Assembly: GCF_000744095.1 (NCBI RefSeq)
Contig: NZ_JQLI01000008.1
Location: forward strand, 2,728,001 to 2,792,000
Direction of reading: 5' to 3'
Source: Cupriavidus necator A5-1
GTDB lineage: Bacteria; Pseudomonadota; Gammaproteobacteria; Burkholderiales; Burkholderiaceae
DNA length: 64,000 nucleotides
Below the pieces are notes generated by a model. That model was not told the origin of the DNA and made no database searches. It saw only the letters and a list, made by a program, of their open reading frames with translations. This document shows positions 46,131-55,320 of this stretch, one piece after another. The stretch's first letter is position 1; each line of letters starts with the position of its first letter. The position numbers and the translations under genes were made by a program.

Positions 46131-47126
46131 TCAGGACTTCTGGGTGTGAGGGGAACGGCGGCGCGTGGCGCCGGCCTTGGCTTCGATGGGCTGTGCTGCG
46201 TCGTCGTGGGCGGCGAGCTCGGTCCGATTGGCGCGGTCCGCACGCTGCGCGCGTTCGACGCCCGCGGCGCCGTACAGCCACGGCAGCAGGAATTCGGTCA
46301 TTTCGGCGGCGGCCTTGACCGGCCGCTCGGCCCGGTGCGCCACCGCGCCGCACAGCGCTTCGATCAGCGCCAGCACGGTGGCATCGGAATTGGCCGACAG
46401 CCGGTTGGCCGCCTGCGCGTACAGCGCGATATCGGCGATCGGCGCCAGCGGCGAGGTCGGCCCGTCGGTCAGCGCCAGCAACTGGCCGCCGTGCGCCTTG
46501 GCACGCTGGGCGAGCTCGACCGAGTCGGCAACATAGCGCGGGAAGGCGATCACGATCAGCAGGTCGCTCGGCTGCAGCTTGAACAGTTGGCGCGCCGCAT
46601 GCGAGGCGCCGCCGGCGCCCGCCACCGAGGTCACCATGCGGCAATGCATTTCCAGCCCGTGCTGCAGCAGGCCGGCGAGGAAGCCACTGGCACCAAAACC
46701 CGCTACGTACACGCGCTGCGCCCCCAGGATCGCCGAGACCGCGCGCTCGCAGGCTGCGGCATCGATGCCGCGCCGCGTGGCTTCGGCATTGGCGGCGGCG
46801 TCTTCCAGCGAGGCGGCGAACACCTCGGCCGCGGTCGCGGGCCGCTCCAGCTCGCTGCGCAGCCGCTCCACCGGGGCCAGCGTGGCCTCGTAGCCGCGCA
46901 CCAGCTCGGCCCGGAACTGCGGATAGCCGTCAAATCCCAGCGCCCGCGCAAAGCGGTTGGCCGTGGCAACCGATACCTCCACCGCCGCCGCGAACTCGTC
47001 GATGCGCATCGTCGCCGCGCGGAACAGGTTGGCCAGCACGTATTCCGCCATGCGGCGGTGTGCCGGCGTCAGCGTCGGCAGGCTGCGCGCGATGCGCTCG
47101 GAGATGGAATGGCCGTTGGTGGGCAT
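46131..47126 (-). CDS. RpiR-family transcriptional regulator (HTH plus SIS domain)
   Basis: A 331-residue protein with an N-terminal RpiR-type HTH (residues 1-77; MAEYVLANLFRAATMRIDEF, VSVATANRFARALGFDGYPQF) and a SIS domain (about 120-260; RVYVAGFGASGFLAG). SIS domains bind phosphosugars, including MurNAc-6-phosphate in MurR. It is the first gene of the peptide operon and probably controls it. The link to cell-wall-derived ligands is inference. The C-terminal 60 residues are charged and probably disordered. Confidence 0.88.
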   Translation of the reverse strand: MPTNGHSISERIARSLPTLTPAHRRMAEYVLANLFRAATMRIDEFAAAVEVSVATANRFARALGFDGYPQFRAELVRGYEATLAPVERLRSELERPATAAEVFAASLEDAAANAEATRRGIDAAACERAVSAILGAQRVYVAGFGASGFLAGLLQHGLEMHCRMVTSVAGAGGASHAARQLFKLQPSDLLIVIAFPRYVADSVELAQRAKAHGGQLLALTDGPTSPLAPIADIALYAQAANRLSANSDATVLALIEALCGAVAHRAERPVKAAAEMTEFLLPWLYGAAGVERAQRADRANRTELAAHDDAAQPIEAKAGATRRRSPHTQKS

Positions 47127-47408
47127 GCGTGATGGGTGAGGAAAATGCGCGGCTACATCATGAAAATGAATTTACACTCAACCAAACCCAAAGAAAATAG
47201 AGTTTTGCCAGACCGAGGGTAATCCCTAGGCGCACGGACGTGCCCGGCACCGCGCAGGTGCACGACCGGCACCGTTTCGGAAGCGTTTTCACATCTGCGG
47301 GCATGGGCCCGCACCGGAAACGCTACAATGCCGGCCAACGCAGCAAACCCGCTGCTGCCCGCTTTTCTCCGCGTTTTTCCGTTCTTCTTTCAGACGTTTC
47401 CCCAACTC
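47127..47408. promoter_or_regulatory. Divergent control region between the rpiR operon and yheS
   Basis: The rpiR-proximal part (47150-47215) is unusually AT-rich for this genome (around GAAAATGAATTTACACTC and AAAGAAAATAGAG). It is a likely site for the peptide-operon promoter and regulator binding, but I cannot define hexamers with confidence. TACAAT at 47324-47329 is a plausible -10 for yheS, giving a leader of about 70 nt before GTG 47409. Confidence 0.4.
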
Positions 47409-49340
47409 GTGATCCGAATCGACCAGCTTGTCCTCCAGCGCGGCACCAAGGTGCTGTTCGACCACACCAGCGTGACGCTCAACCCGGGTGAGCGCGTGGG
47501 CCTTGTCGGCGCCAACGGCAGCGGCAAGTCGACGCTGTTCGCGCTGCTGCGTGGCGAACTGCATCCGGACGGGGGCGATGTCAGCGTGCCGGCGCAGTGG
47601 CGCGTCGCCCATGTGGCGCAGGAAACACCGGCGGTGGATCGCAGCGCGGTGGACTACGTGATCGACGGCGACACGCGTCTGCGCACGATCGAAGCCGCCA
47701 TCGCCGCCGCACAGGGCACCGGCGACGGCAGCGCCGAGGGCGAGGCCCACGCCGAGTTTGCCGACGCCGACGGCTACACCGCCCCGGCGCGCGCCGAGGC
47801 GCTGCTGCTGGGCCTGGGCTTCACGCTGGCGCAGGTGACGCAGCCGGTGGCATCGTTCTCCGGCGGGTGGCGCATGCGCCTGAATCTGGCGCAGGCGCTG
47901 ATGTGCCCGTCCGATCTGCTGCTGCTCGACGAACCCACCAACCACCTGGACCTGGACGCCATCGTCTGGCTGGAAGACTGGCTGGCACGCTACCCGGGCA
48001 CGCTGGTGATGATTTCGCACGACCGCGAGTTCCTCGACGCGATCTGCAACGTCACCGTGCATATCGAAAACCAGCAGCTGCGCCGCTACGGCGGCAACTA
48101 CACGCTGTTCGAGACGTTGCGCCTGCAGCAGATGGCGCAACAACAGGCCGCCTACGTGCGCCAACAGAAGGAAATCGCGCACCTGGAATCGTTCATCACG
48201 CGCTTCAAGGCCAAGGCCACCAAGGCGCGGCAGGCGCAGAGCCGGGTCAAGGCGCTGGAGAAGATGGAACGGCTGGCGCCGGTGCACGTGGCTTCCGGCT
48301 TCGCCTTCGAGTTCCGCGAGCCCGACGCCGCGCCCAACCCGATGATGGTGCTCGACGGCGTCGACTGCGGCTATGCCGAGGCCGACCCGCCCGTGACCAT
48401 CCTGCACAACCTGGCGCTGTCGATCCAGAACGGCCAGCGCATCGGCCTGCTCGGCGCCAACGGCCAGGGCAAGTCGACACTGGTCAAAACCCTGGCCGGC
48501 ACGCAGGATCCGCTCACCGGCAAGCTGCGCCTGGGCAAGGGCCTGCAGATCGGCTACTTCGCCCAGCACCAGTTGGAGACGTTGCGCGACCACGACTCGC
48601 CGCTGCAGCACCTGGCGCGCCTGGCGCCCGACACCCGCGAGCAGGAACTGCGCGACTTCCTCGGCAGCTTCAACTTCCGCGGGGATATGGCCACCTCGCC
48701 GATCGAGCCTTTCTCCGGCGGCGAGAAAGCGCGGCTGGCGCTGTCGCTGATCGTCTGGCAGAAGCCCAACCTGCTGCTGCTGGACGAACCGACCAACCAC
48801 CTGGACCTCGATACCCGCGAGGCGCTGACGATGGCGCTGGCCCAGTTTGAAGGCACGCTGATTTTGGTTTCGCATGACCGGCATCTGTTGCGCGCCACCG
48901 CCGACCAGTTCATGCTGGTGGCCGACGGCACCATCAAGCCCTTTGACGGCGACCTGGACGACTATCGCGACTGGCTGCTGCAGCAGGCCGCCGCCAAGCG
49001 CAACGCCGCGGTGGCCGCGCACCAGGCGGAGAACGGTGACGCCGCCGCCTCCATCAATCGCAAGGACCAGCGCCGCGCTGAAGCGGACGAGCGCCAGCGG
49101 CTGTCGGCACTGCGCAAGCCGTTGACGAAAGAACTGGAGAAAGTCGAGAAGCGCATGGCCGTGCTACAGACGGCCAAGGCGGAAATCGACCAGTTCATGG
49201 CCGACGAAACGAGCTATGCCGAAGCCAACAAGGCCAGGCTGATGGAGATGCTCAAGCGCCAGGGCGAGGTCAATAGCGAGTTGGAGACTCTGGAAGAGAA
49301 GTGGCTGGAGTTGCAGGAGCAGATCGAGCAGATTGCGTGA
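47409..49340 (+). CDS. yheS: ABC-F ribosome-associated ATPase (YheS-like)
   Basis: A 643-residue protein with two ABC domains and no membrane segment. Walker A motifs are GANGSGKST and GANGQGKST; signatures are FSGGWRMRL and FSGGEKARL; and LLLLDEPTNHLDLD occurs in both halves. The interdomain linker (residues about 240-290, ARAKATKARQAQSRVK-like) is the P-site tRNA interaction motif of ABC-F factors. A coiled-coil C-terminus follows residue 560. It probably relieves stalled ribosomes. GTG 47409 starts the conserved (V/M)IRIDQLVLQRG segment; an earlier in-frame ATG lies within the putative -10. Confidence 0.92.
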   Translation: MIRIDQLVLQRGTKVLFDHTSVTLNPGERVGLVGANGSGKSTLFALLRGELHPDGGDVSVPAQWRVAHVAQETPAVDRSAVDYVIDGDTRLRTIEAAIAAAQGTGDGSAEGEAHAEFADADGYTAPARAEALLLGLGFTLAQVTQPVASFSGGWRMRLNLAQALMCPSDLLLLDEPTNHLDLDAIVWLEDWLARYPGTLVMISHDREFLDAICNVTVHIENQQLRRYGGNYTLFETLRLQQMAQQQAAYVRQQKEIAHLESFITRFKAKATKARQAQSRVKALEKMERLAPVHVASGFAFEFREPDAAPNPMMVLDGVDCGYAEADPPVTILHNLALSIQNGQRIGLLGANGQGKSTLVKTLAGTQDPLTGKLRLGKGLQIGYFAQHQLETLRDHDSPLQHLARLAPDTREQELRDFLGSFNFRGDMATSPIEPFSGGEKARLALSLIVWQKPNLLLLDEPTNHLDLDTREALTMALAQFEGTLILVSHDRHLLRATADQFMLVADGTIKPFDGDLDDYRDWLLQQAAAKRNAAVAAHQAENGDAAASINRKDQRRAEADERQRLSALRKPLTKELEKVEKRMAVLQTAKAEIDQFMADETSYAEANKARLMEMLKRQGEVNSELETLEEKWLELQEQIEQIA

Positions 49341-49380
49341 GGGGTCTGACGCAATCAATCGAAAGCCTTCAAACCAGCGC

Positions 49381-49508
49381 CTGTTTGCTTCCCTCTCCCG
49401 CATGCGGGAGAGGGCAGGCGCATGGCAAGCATCGAAACGCCTCACTTCGTGGAGGCTCCCGCCCTCTCCCCCGCCCCTCTCCCATAAATGGGAGAGGGGT
49501 GCAAACAG
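49381..49508. repeat. Hairpin repeat element, copy B (GTTTGC-bounded, composite)
   Basis: The 128-bp element is bounded by CTGTTTGC (49381-49388) and its complement GCAAACAG (49501-49508). Inside are two hairpins: a perfect 24-bp palindrome at 49391-49414 (arm CCCTCTCCCGCA) and a second stem at 49474-49499 (arms CCCCTCTCCCAT/ATGGGAGAGGGG, loop AA). It shares its ends and CCCTCTCCC core with copy A at 18968-19019. It lies in the 240-bp convergent gap between yheS and dsbB. Confidence 0.75.
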
Positions 49509-49530
49509 CCAGCGTCGAGCAGCGCAGCAG

Positions 49531-49557
49531 AAAAAACCGGCGCCCATGGCGCCGGTT
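49531..49557 (-). terminator. Intrinsic terminator of dsbB
   Basis: Perfect 10-bp arms AACCGGCGCC (49535-49544) and GGCGCCGGTT (49548-49557) with a 3-nt loop. Read on the minus strand, the stem is followed by a run of six T, of which part pairs in the stem. It lies 24 bp after the dsbB stop. Confidence 0.85.
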
Positions 49558-49580
49558 CTCTATTCCGTTGTCCGCGAAGT

Positions 49581-50066
49581 TCAGCGGAAATTCTTCTCCC
49601 GCCGAATCAACCCCACCGCCAACGTCAGCGTCAGCACAAACAGCCAGATCAACGACCACGCCGGCACCGACAGCCCCAGCACCGGCGGCAGCGGCGCAGC
49701 GCACAGGCCATCGGCATAGAACACCTGCGGCAACACCTTGGCCGTCGGCAACGCATTGACCCAGTTCTCCAGCGGATCGATGCCGCAGCTGGCCTTGGGA
49801 TTGAGCAGCAGCGACACGTGGTAAACCGCCACCGCAATGCCGGCGATGCCGGACAGCATGCCCAGCCCCTGCCACAGCGAGCGCGTATTCTGCGCCACCA
49901 CGGCCAGCAGCGAGAAGATGCCGATGCCGATAAAGGCAAAGCGCTGCATCACGCAGAGCGGACAAGGCTGGTAGCCCTTTTCAAACTGCAGGTAGAGCGC
50001 AACGCCGACCAGGCCGAAGGAAACGAGGGCGATCAGCAGGAAATAGGCACGTGAGTTGGCTTGCAT
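49581..50066 (-). CDS. dsbB: Disulfide bond formation protein DsbB
   Basis: A 161-residue inner-membrane protein with four helices and both redox pairs: C35-PL-C38 in the first periplasmic loop and C94/C122 in the second. It reoxidises DsbA and passes electrons to ubiquinone. The length is slightly under the E. coli protein. A terminator follows immediately. Confidence 0.95.
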   Translation of the reverse strand: MQANSRAYFLLIALVSFGLVGVALYLQFEKGYQPCPLCVMQRFAFIGIGIFSLLAVVAQNTRSLWQGLGMLSGIAGIAVAVYHVSLLLNPKASCGIDPLENWVNALPTAKVLPQVFYADGLCAAPLPPVLGLSVPAWSLIWLFVLTLTLAVGLIRREKNFR

Positions 50067-50105
50067 AGATGGTGATCAGGTGTTCCGGTAAACGGTGCCG
50101 TCAGT

Positions 50106-50777
50106 TCAGGGCGCGGCGTTGCTGCGCATTATTACCGATTTTGCGGCGCCCGCCTTGGGCGTCACACCGGGGCCGCATCCCCTGCCCTGCGGCGGATTGA
50201 CGCAGCGGTGCCAGGCTCCGGCCTCCTGCCACGCCGTGCGCGGCAGACGATACAGGCAATGCGGCCGCAACGGGTGCCCGGGCGGCAGTGTGGGATGCTC
50301 GAACACGAGCGCATCCTCGTGCATGCCGAGCCGCTCCATCACCGCACGCGAGCGGCGGTTATCCAGCGCAGTGAAGGACACGACCTCCTCCAGCCCCAGC
50401 CGCCCGAAGCCCCAGTCCAGCGCCCCGCGTGCCGCCTCGGTCGCGTAGCCGCTGCCCCAGGCATGCCGCGCCAGGCGCCAGCCGATCTCCACGCAGGGGG
50501 AAAACGGCAGTGCCGCCGCTGGCTCGTGCAGGCCGACAAACCCCAGGAAGCCACCATCAATTTTGCGCTCAACCACGCAGAAACCCCAGCCTCGGGTCGC
50601 GACCAGGTCGCGGCAGCGATCCGCCATCGCGTCGCTTTCGGCGCGCGTCAGCGTGGCGGGGAAGTAGCGCATCACCTCCGCGTCGGCATTGAGCGCGGCA
50701 AACGGCGCGTAGTCGGCCTCGCGCCACTGGCGCAGCCGCAGGCGTTCGGTCTCCAAGGCCATACCGTCGCCGTCCAT
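50106..50777 (-). CDS. GNAT-family N-acetyltransferase (RimJ/RimL-like)
   Basis: A 223-residue protein whose first 170 residues are a RimL-type GNAT domain (TERLRLRQWREADYAPFA, EIGWRLARHAWGSGYATEA for acetyl-CoA binding, and NRRSRAVMERLGM). The C-terminal 50 residues are Gly/Pro-rich and unrelated. The substrate is unknown. The start lies 2 bp after the radA stop, with MALETERL at 50762 as an alternative start. Confidence 0.85.
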   Translation of the reverse strand: MDGDGMALETERLRLRQWREADYAPFAALNADAEVMRYFPATLTRAESDAMADRCRDLVATRGWGFCVVERKIDGGFLGFVGLHEPAAALPFSPCVEIGWRLARHAWGSGYATEAARGALDWGFGRLGLEEVVSFTALDNRRSRAVMERLGMHEDALVFEHPTLPPGHPLRPHCLYRLPRTAWQEAGAWHRCVNPPQGRGCGPGVTPKAGAAKSVIMRSNAAP

Positions 50778-50779
50778 GC

Positions 50780-52141
50780 TCAGTCCAGGTGCCGCACGCG
50801 ATCAATCGCCTGCTCGATGCGCTCCACCGCGATCACTTCGAGCCCGTCGATCTTCTGCTTGGGCGCGTTGGCCTTGGGGATCACGGCCAGCGTGAAGCCC
50901 AGCTTGGCGGCCTCCTTCAGCCGCTCCTGGCCCCTCGGGCTTGGCCGGATTTCGCCCGCCAGCCCGACTTCGCCGAACACCACCAGCCCGCGCGGCAGCG
51001 GCTTGTTGCGCATCGACGAATGGATCGACAGCAGCACCGCCAGGTCGGCCGCGGGCTCGGTGATCTTGACCCCGCCAACCGCATTCAGGAACACGTCCTG
51101 GTCGAAGCAGGCCACGCCCGCATGCCGGTGCAGCACCGCCAGCAGCAGCGCCAGCCGGTTCTGCTCCAGCCCCACCGCCAGCCGACGCGGGTTGGGCACA
51201 TGCGCGGTATCGACCAGCGCCTGGACTTCCACCAGCAGCGGCCGCGTGCCCTCCTGCGTCACCAGCACGCACGAGCCCGGCACGGTCTCTTCATGCTGGG
51301 ACAGGAACAGCGCCGACGGGTTGCTGATGCCGCGCAGCCCGCGCTCGGTCATCGCGAACACGCCCAGCTCGTTGACCGCGCCGAAGCGGTTCTTGAAAGC
51401 GCGGATCAGCCGGTGCGAGGAATGGGTATCGCCCTCGAAGTACAGCACCGTGTCGACAATATGCTCCAGCACGCGCGGCCCGGCCAGGCTGCCTTCCTTG
51501 GTCACGTGGCCGACCAGGATGATGGTGATGCCGGTGCTCTTGGCGATGCGCGTCAGTTGCGCCGCGCATTCGCGCACCTGCGCGACCGAGCCCGGCGCCG
51601 AGGTCAGCGCCTCGGAGTACAGGGTCTGGATCGAGTCGATCACCGCGACTTCGGGCTTCTCTGCCTCCAGCGTGGCCTGGATCTTCTCGAGCTGGATCTC
51701 TGCCAGCAGCCCAAGCGACGGGCTTTCCACCCCCAGGCGCTGCGCGCGCAGCGCGATCTGCGCGCCGGATTCTTCGCCGCTGACATAGAGCACGCGGCGC
51801 TGCCCGGCCAGGTTGGCCAGTGCCTGCAGCAGCAGCGTGGACTTGCCGATGCCGGGGTCGCCGCCGATCAGCACCACGCCGCCCGACACCAGCCCGCCGC
51901 CCAGCACGCGGTCGAATTCATCGATGCCGCTGGAAAAGCGCGGCACGTCGGCCGCCTCGATCTCGGACAGCTTGCGCACCGTGGCCGACGCGGCCAGCGG
52001 CTGGAAGCGCTTGGTCGAGGCGGTCTCGGCCACCGTCTCCACCAGCGTGTTCCACTGCTGGCAATGTGGGCACTGGCCGGCCCAGCGCGGCGTGGTGCCG
52101 CCGCATTCGGTACAGGTATAGACAGTCTTGGTCTTGGCCAA
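50780..52141 (-). CDS. radA: DNA repair protein RadA
   Basis: A 453-residue protein with the N-terminal zinc finger C10-TE-C13...C24-PH-C27, the RecA-like Walker A GGDPGIGKST (93-102), the RadA-specific KNRFG motif and a C-terminal Lon-like domain. It drives branch migration in recombinational repair. The start is TTG 52141, selected because AAGGA precedes it by 7 nt and homologues begin MAKTKTVYTC; no ATG fits. Confidence 0.95.
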   Translation of the reverse strand: MAKTKTVYTCTECGGTTPRWAGQCPHCQQWNTLVETVAETASTKRFQPLAASATVRKLSEIEAADVPRFSSGIDEFDRVLGGGLVSGGVVLIGGDPGIGKSTLLLQALANLAGQRRVLYVSGEESGAQIALRAQRLGVESPSLGLLAEIQLEKIQATLEAEKPEVAVIDSIQTLYSEALTSAPGSVAQVRECAAQLTRIAKSTGITIILVGHVTKEGSLAGPRVLEHIVDTVLYFEGDTHSSHRLIRAFKNRFGAVNELGVFAMTERGLRGISNPSALFLSQHEETVPGSCVLVTQEGTRPLLVEVQALVDTAHVPNPRRLAVGLEQNRLALLLAVLHRHAGVACFDQDVFLNAVGGVKITEPAADLAVLLSIHSSMRNKPLPRGLVVFGEVGLAGEIRPSPRGQERLKEAAKLGFTLAVIPKANAPKQKIDGLEVIAVERIEQAIDRVRHLD

Positions 52142-52248
52142 CGGATGTCCTTGCAGGAAAAAAGGGCCGGGCACACAAGTGGCCCGGCCGGCAGATGGTA
52201 AGGCGGCGGGCCTGTGCCCGCGCTGGCGGTTTGCGCGGGACTGCGCGC

Positions 52249-53370
52249 TCAGGCCACTACGGGCGCGGCGCTGTCAGACGCCGTGATGGTCGCCACCGTA
52301 GTCGGCACGCGCGGCGCCAGTGCGCACATCAGCTCATAGCCGACCGTACCGCTGGCCTGCGCCACCTCGTCGATCGGCAGGCCCTGCCCCCAGAGCGTGA
52401 CCGCGCTGCCCACCTTGGCCTTCGGGCACGGCGTCAGGTCCACGCACAGCATGTCCATCGACACGCGCCCCACCAGTTCCGTGCGCACGCCGTCGACCAG
52501 CACCGGCGCGCGCTGCTCGCCCCAGCCGGAAGCATGGCGCGGGTAGCCGTCGGCATAGCCGCAGGCCACCACGCCGATGCGAATCGGCCGATCGGCAGTA
52601 AACAAGGAGCCATAGCCGACGCTGTCGCCCGGCTGCAGGTCCTGCACCGAGATCAGCTCGCTGTGCAGCGACATGGCCGGCTGCAGCCCGGTGCCGGCGA
52701 TATCGGCGTCGCGCCCGGACGGCGAGGCGCCGTACAGGATGATGCCAGGGCGCACCCAGGCCCGGTGCGCCTGCGGATGCCACAGCACCGCGGCCGAGTT
52801 CGACAGGCTGGCCTCGCCCGGCAGGTTGGCCGTGGCAGCATCGAAGGCTTCGATCTGGTGGGCGATGCCTCGGGGACTATCCGCATCGGAAAAATGCGTC
52901 ATATGGACGATACTCCCCACACAGGGCATCGAGCGGGCGCGCTCCCAGGCGGCACGGTACTGGGCCGGCTGGAAGCCCAGCCGGTTCATGCCGGTGTTGA
53001 GCTTGAGCTGGATCGCCAGCGGCCCCCGGGGACGTGCGCTTTCCAGCATGCGCAGCTGTTCGTCGCAATGGATGGCGGTGGTCAGGCGGTATTGCTCGAT
53101 CACGTCCACGTCCTGCGGCTGGAAGAAGCCCTCCAGCAGCAGGATCGGGCCCTGCCAGCCGAGGTCGCGCAGCAGCACAGCTTCGTTCAGGTCGAGCAGG
53201 CCGAAGCCGTCGGCGCCGCGCAGCGCGGCAAACACACGGCGGATGCCGTGGCCGTAGGCATTGGCCTTGACCACGGCCCAGATGCGCGAATCGGGCGCGC
53301 TGCGGCGCACAACGTCGAGGTTGTTGGCGAGGGCGGGTTGGTGGATGACAGCGTGGATGGGTCTTGGCAT
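52249..53370 (-). CDS. alr: Alanine racemase
   Basis: A 373-residue PLP enzyme with catalytic K35 (VVKANAYGHG) and Y253 (VGYGSLF), plus GRVSMDM and the C-terminal GTVGYELMCAL. It interconverts L- and D-alanine for peptidoglycan. ATG 53370 begins the MPRPIHAVIH segment that aligns with the family; the longer frame upstream is Arg/Pro-rich. The gene lies 107 bp upstream of radA and is divergent from lplT. Confidence 0.95.
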   Translation of the reverse strand: MPRPIHAVIHQPALANNLDVVRRSAPDSRIWAVVKANAYGHGIRRVFAALRGADGFGLLDLNEAVLLRDLGWQGPILLLEGFFQPQDVDVIEQYRLTTAIHCDEQLRMLESARPRGPLAIQLKLNTGMNRLGFQPAQYRAAWERARSMPCVGSIVHMTHFSDADSPRGIAHQIEAFDAATANLPGEASLSNSAAVLWHPQAHRAWVRPGIILYGASPSGRDADIAGTGLQPAMSLHSELISVQDLQPGDSVGYGSLFTADRPIRIGVVACGYADGYPRHASGWGEQRAPVLVDGVRTELVGRVSMDMLCVDLTPCPKAKVGSAVTLWGQGLPIDEVAQASGTVGYELMCALAPRVPTTVATITASDSAAPVVA

Positions 53371-53950
53371 GGAGTCACATCTCGAAAATAGGACGAGCGG
53401 GCGGGCGATCCAGCGGGCAACGCCGACGCGGGCAGCGCGCGCTGGCGGCACGGCGGCGGCTGGAAGGACGGCTCTGTCTCAGTGTCGATGGCGCAAACAT
53501 CACCTGTCGGTGTGTGGCAGCACGTTGGGGGCAACCGGCGCGGGTCATCTCGCGCTAATGTGTTCCGGTCGCCATCTTGCCCGACCAGTGCACCAGATCA
53601 GGGAAGACCCGGTAGGCTGGCGGCGTTCGCAGCCGTTATTTGAACACATTCAGAAGCCGGTGCCGGGGGTCCTTGGGGAATCGGCGCGGCAATTGGCTGT
53701 CAAAAAGGCGCCTTGCCGGGGTTCGGGAATGTCATGGTTTCGTGATATAAAGCCGGACGCTCCGGCCATGTTCTAAAAGCGAAGCATTATGTCAATGACT
53801 GCCAGGCAAGCCGCACGTCGCCGCAGCAAAGTGCAACCGACACAATTCGACACGGCCGCGGCACAAGGTTCCCTGCAAACCATGGCCTCCTCGGCCGGCG
53901 CCGCCCTGGCCGAGCCGCACGGAGTGCGCGATGGAGACAAAGTCGAGAGC
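53371..53950. promoter_or_regulatory. Divergent region between alr and lplT
   Basis: No gene is supported in the first 418 bp. TATAAA at 53746-53751 is a possible -10 for lplT without a good -35. The stretch 53789-53950 is open in the lplT frame from ATG 53789, but its third codon positions are only about 60% G/C, against roughly 90% in neighbouring genes. I therefore treat it as probable leader rather than coding sequence. Confidence 0.35.
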
Positions 53951-55270
53951 ATGAAGAAGGGTTTTTACACCATCATGGCCGCGCAGTTTTTTTCGTCGCT
54001 GGCCGACAACGCCTTACTGATCGCCGCCATCGCCCTTCTCACCGAATTGCATTCCCCGCAGTGGATGACCCCGCTGCTCAAGCTGTTCTTCGTCCTCTCC
54101 TACGTCATCCTCGCCGCGTTCGTGGGCGCCTTTGCCGACTCCATGCCCAAGGGGCGGGTGATGCTCATCACCAACGCCATCAAGGTGGTCGGGTGCGCGA
54201 TCATGATGTTCGGGCTGCACCCCCTGCTGGCGTATGGCGTGGTGGGATTCGGTGCGGCGGCGTACTCGCCGGCCAAGTACGGCATCCTGACCGAGCTGCT
54301 GCCCCCTGAGAAGCTGGTGATGGCCAACGGCTGGATCGAAGGGCTGACGGTGGGCTCGATCATCCTGGGCACCGTGGCGGGCGGCGCACTGATCTCGGTG
54401 CATATCTCCGACATCCTGCTGCGTCTGGACCTGCCCTACATCAACACCGGCATCGACACGCCGGCCGAGGCCGCGATGGTGGTGATCATGCTGTTCTACG
54501 TGGTCGCCTCGGTCTTCAACCTGTTTATCCCCGACACCGGCGCGCGCTATCCGCAGCAGGAAAAGAACCCGATCAAGCTGATCGCCGAGTTCGGCGACTG
54601 CTTCCTGGCGCTGTGGCGCGACAAGCTCGGCCAGATCTCGCTGGCGGTGACCACGCTGTTCTGGGGCGTGGGCGCCACGCTGCAGTTCATCGTGTTGAAA
54701 TGGGCGGAAAAGTCACTCGGCCTGAACCTGTCGCAGGGCGCGCTGCTGCAGGCGGTGGTGGCCGTGGGCGTGGCCGTGGGCGCGATCCTCGCCGCCGCGC
54801 GCATCCCGCTGCGCAAGTCGTTGTCGGTGCTACCCTTCGGCGTGGCGATGGGCGCGACCGTGATGATCATGGCCTTCTATACCAAGAACGCCATGCCCGA
54901 GGTCACGCTGCACATCCTGGGCATGCACATGCCGCTGTACATGTTCATCGCTTATGTGTTCCTGATGGTGGTGGGCGCGATGTCAGGCTACTTCGTGGTG
55001 CCGATGAACGCGCTGCTGCAGCACCGCGGGCACGTGCTGCTGTCGGCCGGCCACTCGATCGCGGTGCAGAACTTCAATGAGAACGTCTCGGTGCTGCTGA
55101 TGCTGTGCCTGTACGCGCTGCTGATCAAGCTGAACGTGCCGATCGGCGTGGTGATCATCGCGCTGGGGCTGTTTATCTGCTTGACCATGTGGCTGGTGCT
55201 CAAGCTGCACAAATACAACGTGCGTACGTTCAACTCGCTGGCGATGATCGGCGAGGACAAGCACCACTAG
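53951..55270 (+). CDS. lplT: Lysophospholipid transporter LplT
   Basis: A 439-residue MFS protein with twelve helices, opening MKKGFYTIMAAQFFSSLADNALL, typical of LplT. LplT flips lysophospholipids into the cytoplasm for re-acylation. In E. coli it is next to aas, but no acyltransferase adjoins it here. Start 53951 is chosen because the family motif begins there and codon usage becomes normal; ATG 53789 would add 54 residues. Confidence 0.87.
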   Translation: MKKGFYTIMAAQFFSSLADNALLIAAIALLTELHSPQWMTPLLKLFFVLSYVILAAFVGAFADSMPKGRVMLITNAIKVVGCAIMMFGLHPLLAYGVVGFGAAAYSPAKYGILTELLPPEKLVMANGWIEGLTVGSIILGTVAGGALISVHISDILLRLDLPYINTGIDTPAEAAMVVIMLFYVVASVFNLFIPDTGARYPQQEKNPIKLIAEFGDCFLALWRDKLGQISLAVTTLFWGVGATLQFIVLKWAEKSLGLNLSQGALLQAVVAVGVAVGAILAAARIPLRKSLSVLPFGVAMGATVMIMAFYTKNAMPEVTLHILGMHMPLYMFIAYVFLMVVGAMSGYFVVPMNALLQHRGHVLLSAGHSIAVQNFNENVSVLLMLCLYALLIKLNVPIGVVIIALGLFICLTMWLVLKLHKYNVRTFNSLAMIGEDKHH

Positions 55271-55320
55271 GCCGTCACACTCGCTCGCCCCGCCTGCCAG
55301 CCACACAGCCGGCGCGGGGA

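Noticed and set aside
45148..46644. 498-codon form of the isoaspartyl peptidase
   Set aside because: The extra 174 codons are antisense-like Arg/Ala-rich sequence overlapping the RpiR gene; the family begins at MHQPVIAIHGGAG.
47289..49022. 577-codon open frame antisense to yheS
   Set aside because: The plus strand has two complete ABC domains; the antisense product shows no motif.
53789..53950. 54-residue N-terminal extension of LplT
   Set aside because: Third-position G+C drops well below neighbouring genes and the family motif starts at 53951. It is kept only as an alternative start.
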